Source of the DNA: Pseudomonadota bacterium
Lineage (GTDB): Bacteria; Pseudomonadota; Gammaproteobacteria; Burkholderiales; Burkholderiaceae_D
Reading direction: 5' to 3'
NCBI GenBank assembly: GCA_023435945.1
Contig: JAEZLB010000332.1
Coordinates: forward strand, 1 to 8,562
DNA: 8,562 nt
A program made the translations under genes and the position numbers. The notes under the pieces are model-generated. The model was not told the origin of the DNA. It saw nothing but the letters and a program-made list of their open reading frames with translations, and did not search any database. Shown piece by piece: positions 7,462 through 8,562 of this stretch; positions within the stretch are counted from its first letter, which is position 1; the number at the start of each line of letters is the position of its first letter.

Positions 7462-7692
7462 ATGAAAAAGTCTCTGTTGATCGCATCGTTGCTGGCTGCT
7501 GTTCTCGCTGCTTGCGGACAAAAAGAAGAAGCTCCTGCTGCTCCCGCTGTTGAAGCACCTGCTGCTGAAGCTCCTGCCGCTGAAGCACCGGCTGTTGAAG
7601 CGCCTGTTGCTACCGAAGCTCCTGCTGCTGAAGCGCCTGCCGCTACCGAAGCTGCTGCTGACGCCAGCGCAGCTCCTGCAAATCCGCAGTAA
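7462..7692 (+). CDS. Small Ala/Glu/Pro-rich lipoprotein
   Basis: A 76-residue product with a lipoprotein signal peptide: Lys2-Lys3, hydrophobic core 5-14, lipobox LAAC with Cys18 as the lipidated residue. Gly19 at the +2 position, not Asp, predicts sorting to the outer membrane by the Lol system. The mature 59 residues are low-complexity: KEE followed by EAPAA-type pentapeptides to about residue 64, then an Ala-rich end. No fold or enzyme motif is visible. A spacer-like or envelope-associated role is possible but unproven. AGGA at 7452-7455 is 6 nt from the ATG. Many alanine codons are GCT, unlike the GCC/GCG-rich neighbours, which may indicate high expression. The gene appears monocistronic, with its own promoter and a strong terminator. 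It is hypothetical beyond its lipoprotein nature. Confidence 0.9.
   Translation: MKKSLLIASLLAAVLAACGQKEEAPAAPAVEAPAAEAPAAEAPAVEAPVATEAPAAEAPAATEAAADASAAPANPQ
7528..7653 (+). repeat. In-gene degenerate 15-bp repeats encoding EAPA(A/V) pentapeptides
   Basis: Residues 23-64 of the lipoprotein are built from EAPAA, EAPAV or EAPVA units. Four are in uninterrupted register at residues 31-50 (bases 7552-7611), with single inserted Thr residues at 51 and 62. At DNA level the unit is roughly GAAGCNCCTGCNGCT, with third-position variation. Such an array can change unit number by slippage or recombination without breaking the frame. Confidence 0.85.
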
Positions 7693-7714
7693 TGCAAGCA
7701 GTCGCCAAATGGCA

Positions 7715-7745
7715 AAAAGCCGGCTTCTAGCCGGCTTTTCTTTTT
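7715..7745. terminator. Strong intrinsic terminator, bidirectional
   Basis: AAAAGCCGGCT (7715-7725), loop TCT, AGCCGGCTTTT (7729-7739): an 11-bp perfect GC-centred stem followed on the plus strand by TTTTCTTTTT. The minus strand also ends in a T-run (TTTTTGCC). It therefore ends the lipoprotein transcript and can also end the convergent MBL gene, whose stop is at 7774-7776. Confidence 0.92.
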
Positions 7746-7773
7746 AGTGCGATAAAAACTTCGCTTTTCGTAT

Positions 7774-8547
7774 TTACAATTCTATCCAGTCAAATCCGGA
7801 TTGCTGGCAGGCCAGCATGGCCTGTACATCGGAGTTTTTCAGACCTTTCTTCAAGGCTGCTGCCGCCAAAGCCGGTGTGTTGTTATGCTGGCTAAGATGA
7901 GCACCTATCAGTTTACGCAAGCGACTCTGATCAATGGCTGCGAGGATTTCCGCAGCCGCCTCGTTGGACAGATGCCCCAGCGGTCCGCCGACACGCTGCT
8001 TCAGTGAAAGCGGATAGTGCGACTGCGCCAGCATTTCCGCATCGTGATTGCATTCCAACAGCAGGGCATTACAACCACTCAAGGTGGTAATCATGTGCGG
8101 CGTCGCATGCCCCGCATCGGTCAGTACACCCAGCGTGAAATGTCCATCGCGAGCGAGATACTGCACCGGCTCGCGCGCATCATGGGGAACGGTATAGGGA
8201 AGAAATTCAAGATCCCCGATGGCAAATGCGTCGCCATCGCGGCACATATGAAGCGCCACGCCTTCGCTTTTTTCCTTCACCGCCTGCCAGGTTCCATAAC
8301 TGAGCCAGACTGGAATGCGGTGACGGCGCGCGAACTTAAAGACGCCACCCACATGATCATGATGCTCATGGGTGACGATGATGCCCTGCAAAGAGGAAGG
8401 AGAAAGTCCGCTGCGCGCCAAGCGCGCTTCGGTTTCACGCAGGCCGAAACCACAGTCGAGCATGACGGTGGTTTGCGTACTGCCTGACGATGTCGAAATC
8501 AGCAAGGCATTGCCTTCGCTACCGCTACCGAGACTGGCAAACCTCAC
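7774..8547 (-). CDS. MBL-fold metallohydrolase, YycJ/WalJ type
   Basis: A 257-residue cytoplasmic metallo-beta-lactamase-fold protein without a signal peptide. The family start MRFASLGSGSEGN is followed by the metal-binding signature THEHHDH (59-65, with His60, His62, Asp64 and His65), further candidate ligands His122, Asp144 and His217, and the ECNHD motif (165-169) typical of the YycJ/WalJ branch. Relatives have been linked to nuclease activity and, in Firmicutes, to the WalRK operon and to coordination of replication with cell division; the role in proteobacteria is unsettled. The start is GTG at 8547: AGGA (minus reading, 8555-8558) stands 7 nt upstream and the N-terminus matches the family. 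The frame stays open to the window edge but offers no other start codon there. Its stop faces the terminator shared with the lipoprotein gene. Confidence 0.92.
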   Translation of the reverse strand: MRFASLGSGSEGNALLISTSSGSTQTTVMLDCGFGLRETEARLARSGLSPSSLQGIIVTHEHHDHVGGVFKFARRHRIPVWLSYGTWQAVKEKSEGVALHMCRDGDAFAIGDLEFLPYTVPHDAREPVQYLARDGHFTLGVLTDAGHATPHMITTLSGCNALLLECNHDAEMLAQSHYPLSLKQRVGGPLGHLSNEAAAEILAAIDQSRLRKLIGAHLSQHNNTPALAAAALKKGLKNSDVQAMLACQQSGFDWIEL

Positions 8548-8562
8548 TGATCTGTCCTGCTT

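Noticed and set aside
7392..7553. A 53-codon ORF with a good Shine-Dalgarno overlapping the lipoprotein start
   Set aside because: Not listed as a gene because more than half of it is the lipoprotein sequence read in another frame (Cys/Arg-rich end). It is kept only as part of the leader observation.
7528..7653. Tandem repeats considered as a CRISPR-like or satellite array
   Set aside because: The units are contiguous 15-bp codon repeats without spacers, inside a coding frame.
7446..7715. An 89-codon minus-strand frame, Ala/Ser/Gly-rich, over the lipoprotein gene
   Set aside because: It is the complement of the EAPAA repeat; low-complexity GC-rich repeats leave several frames open. The plus frame has a lipobox and Shine-Dalgarno.
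8017..8487. A 156-codon plus-strand frame opposite the MBL hydrolase
   Set aside because: It is a mirror of the MBL coding frame with no motif and no convincing ribosome site.
1..8562. A defence, secretion, prophage or other mobile system
   Set aside because: Every sizeable gene is a housekeeping or small envelope gene; no integrase, transposase, terminal repeats, tRNA junction or toxin-antitoxin pair is visible.

Overview
The window looks like chromosomal DNA of a betaproteobacterium. MutS, SlyD, RoxA and the glutathione-dependent formaldehyde pair all read as proteobacterial orthologues. The GC-moderate coding sequence with AT-rich spacers, and the glutathione-linked formaldehyde oxidation, would fit a Nitrosomonadales/Methylophilaceae-type organism. 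That placement is inference from protein flavour, not a phylogenetic result. There are no tRNA or rRNA genes, insertion sequences, prophage genes or CRISPR arrays. This is mostly ordinary core genome, with a few odd spots.

Layout, left to right. (1) Minus strand, 1-1591: a formaldehyde-detoxification operon. frmA (S-(hydroxymethyl)glutathione dehydrogenase) is followed after 18 bp by fghA (S-formylglutathione hydrolase), which runs off the left edge. Together they turn the formaldehyde-glutathione adduct into formate and free glutathione. (2) 1592-1735: a divergent promoter region serving frmA (leftward) and mutS (rightward). (3) Plus strand, 1736-5328: mutS (DNA mismatch recognition ATPase), joined by a 4-bp ATGA overlap to a gene for an exported protein. 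That protein resembles a metallophosphoesterase family but appears to have lost the metal ligands. A perfect 12-bp hairpin at 5334-5363 ends this unit and also faces the convergent slyD. (4) 5368-7151: slyD (minus) and roxA (plus) diverge from a 119-bp spacer. SlyD is a metal-binding prolyl isomerase/chaperone. RoxA is the 2-oxoglutarate oxygenase that hydroxylates ribosomal protein L16. The roxA promoter has a perfect TATAAT ending only 6 bp before the ATG, so a leaderless mRNA is predicted. (5) 7152-7461: a 310-bp AT-rich spacer with inverted repeats, a perfect -10 box, and a predicted leader holding a 19-codon ORF with a strong Shine-Dalgarno. (6) 7462-7692: a 76-residue lipoprotein made largely of EAPAA-type repeats and rich in GCT alanine codons, closed by a strong terminator. 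(7) Minus strand, 7774-8547: an MBL-fold hydrolase of the YycJ/WalJ type.

The most interesting points are the apparent pseudo-phosphoesterase coupled to mutS, the predicted leaderless roxA transcript, and the short-ORF leader in front of the Ala/Glu/Pro-rich lipoprotein. I did not find a convincing new multi-gene system.
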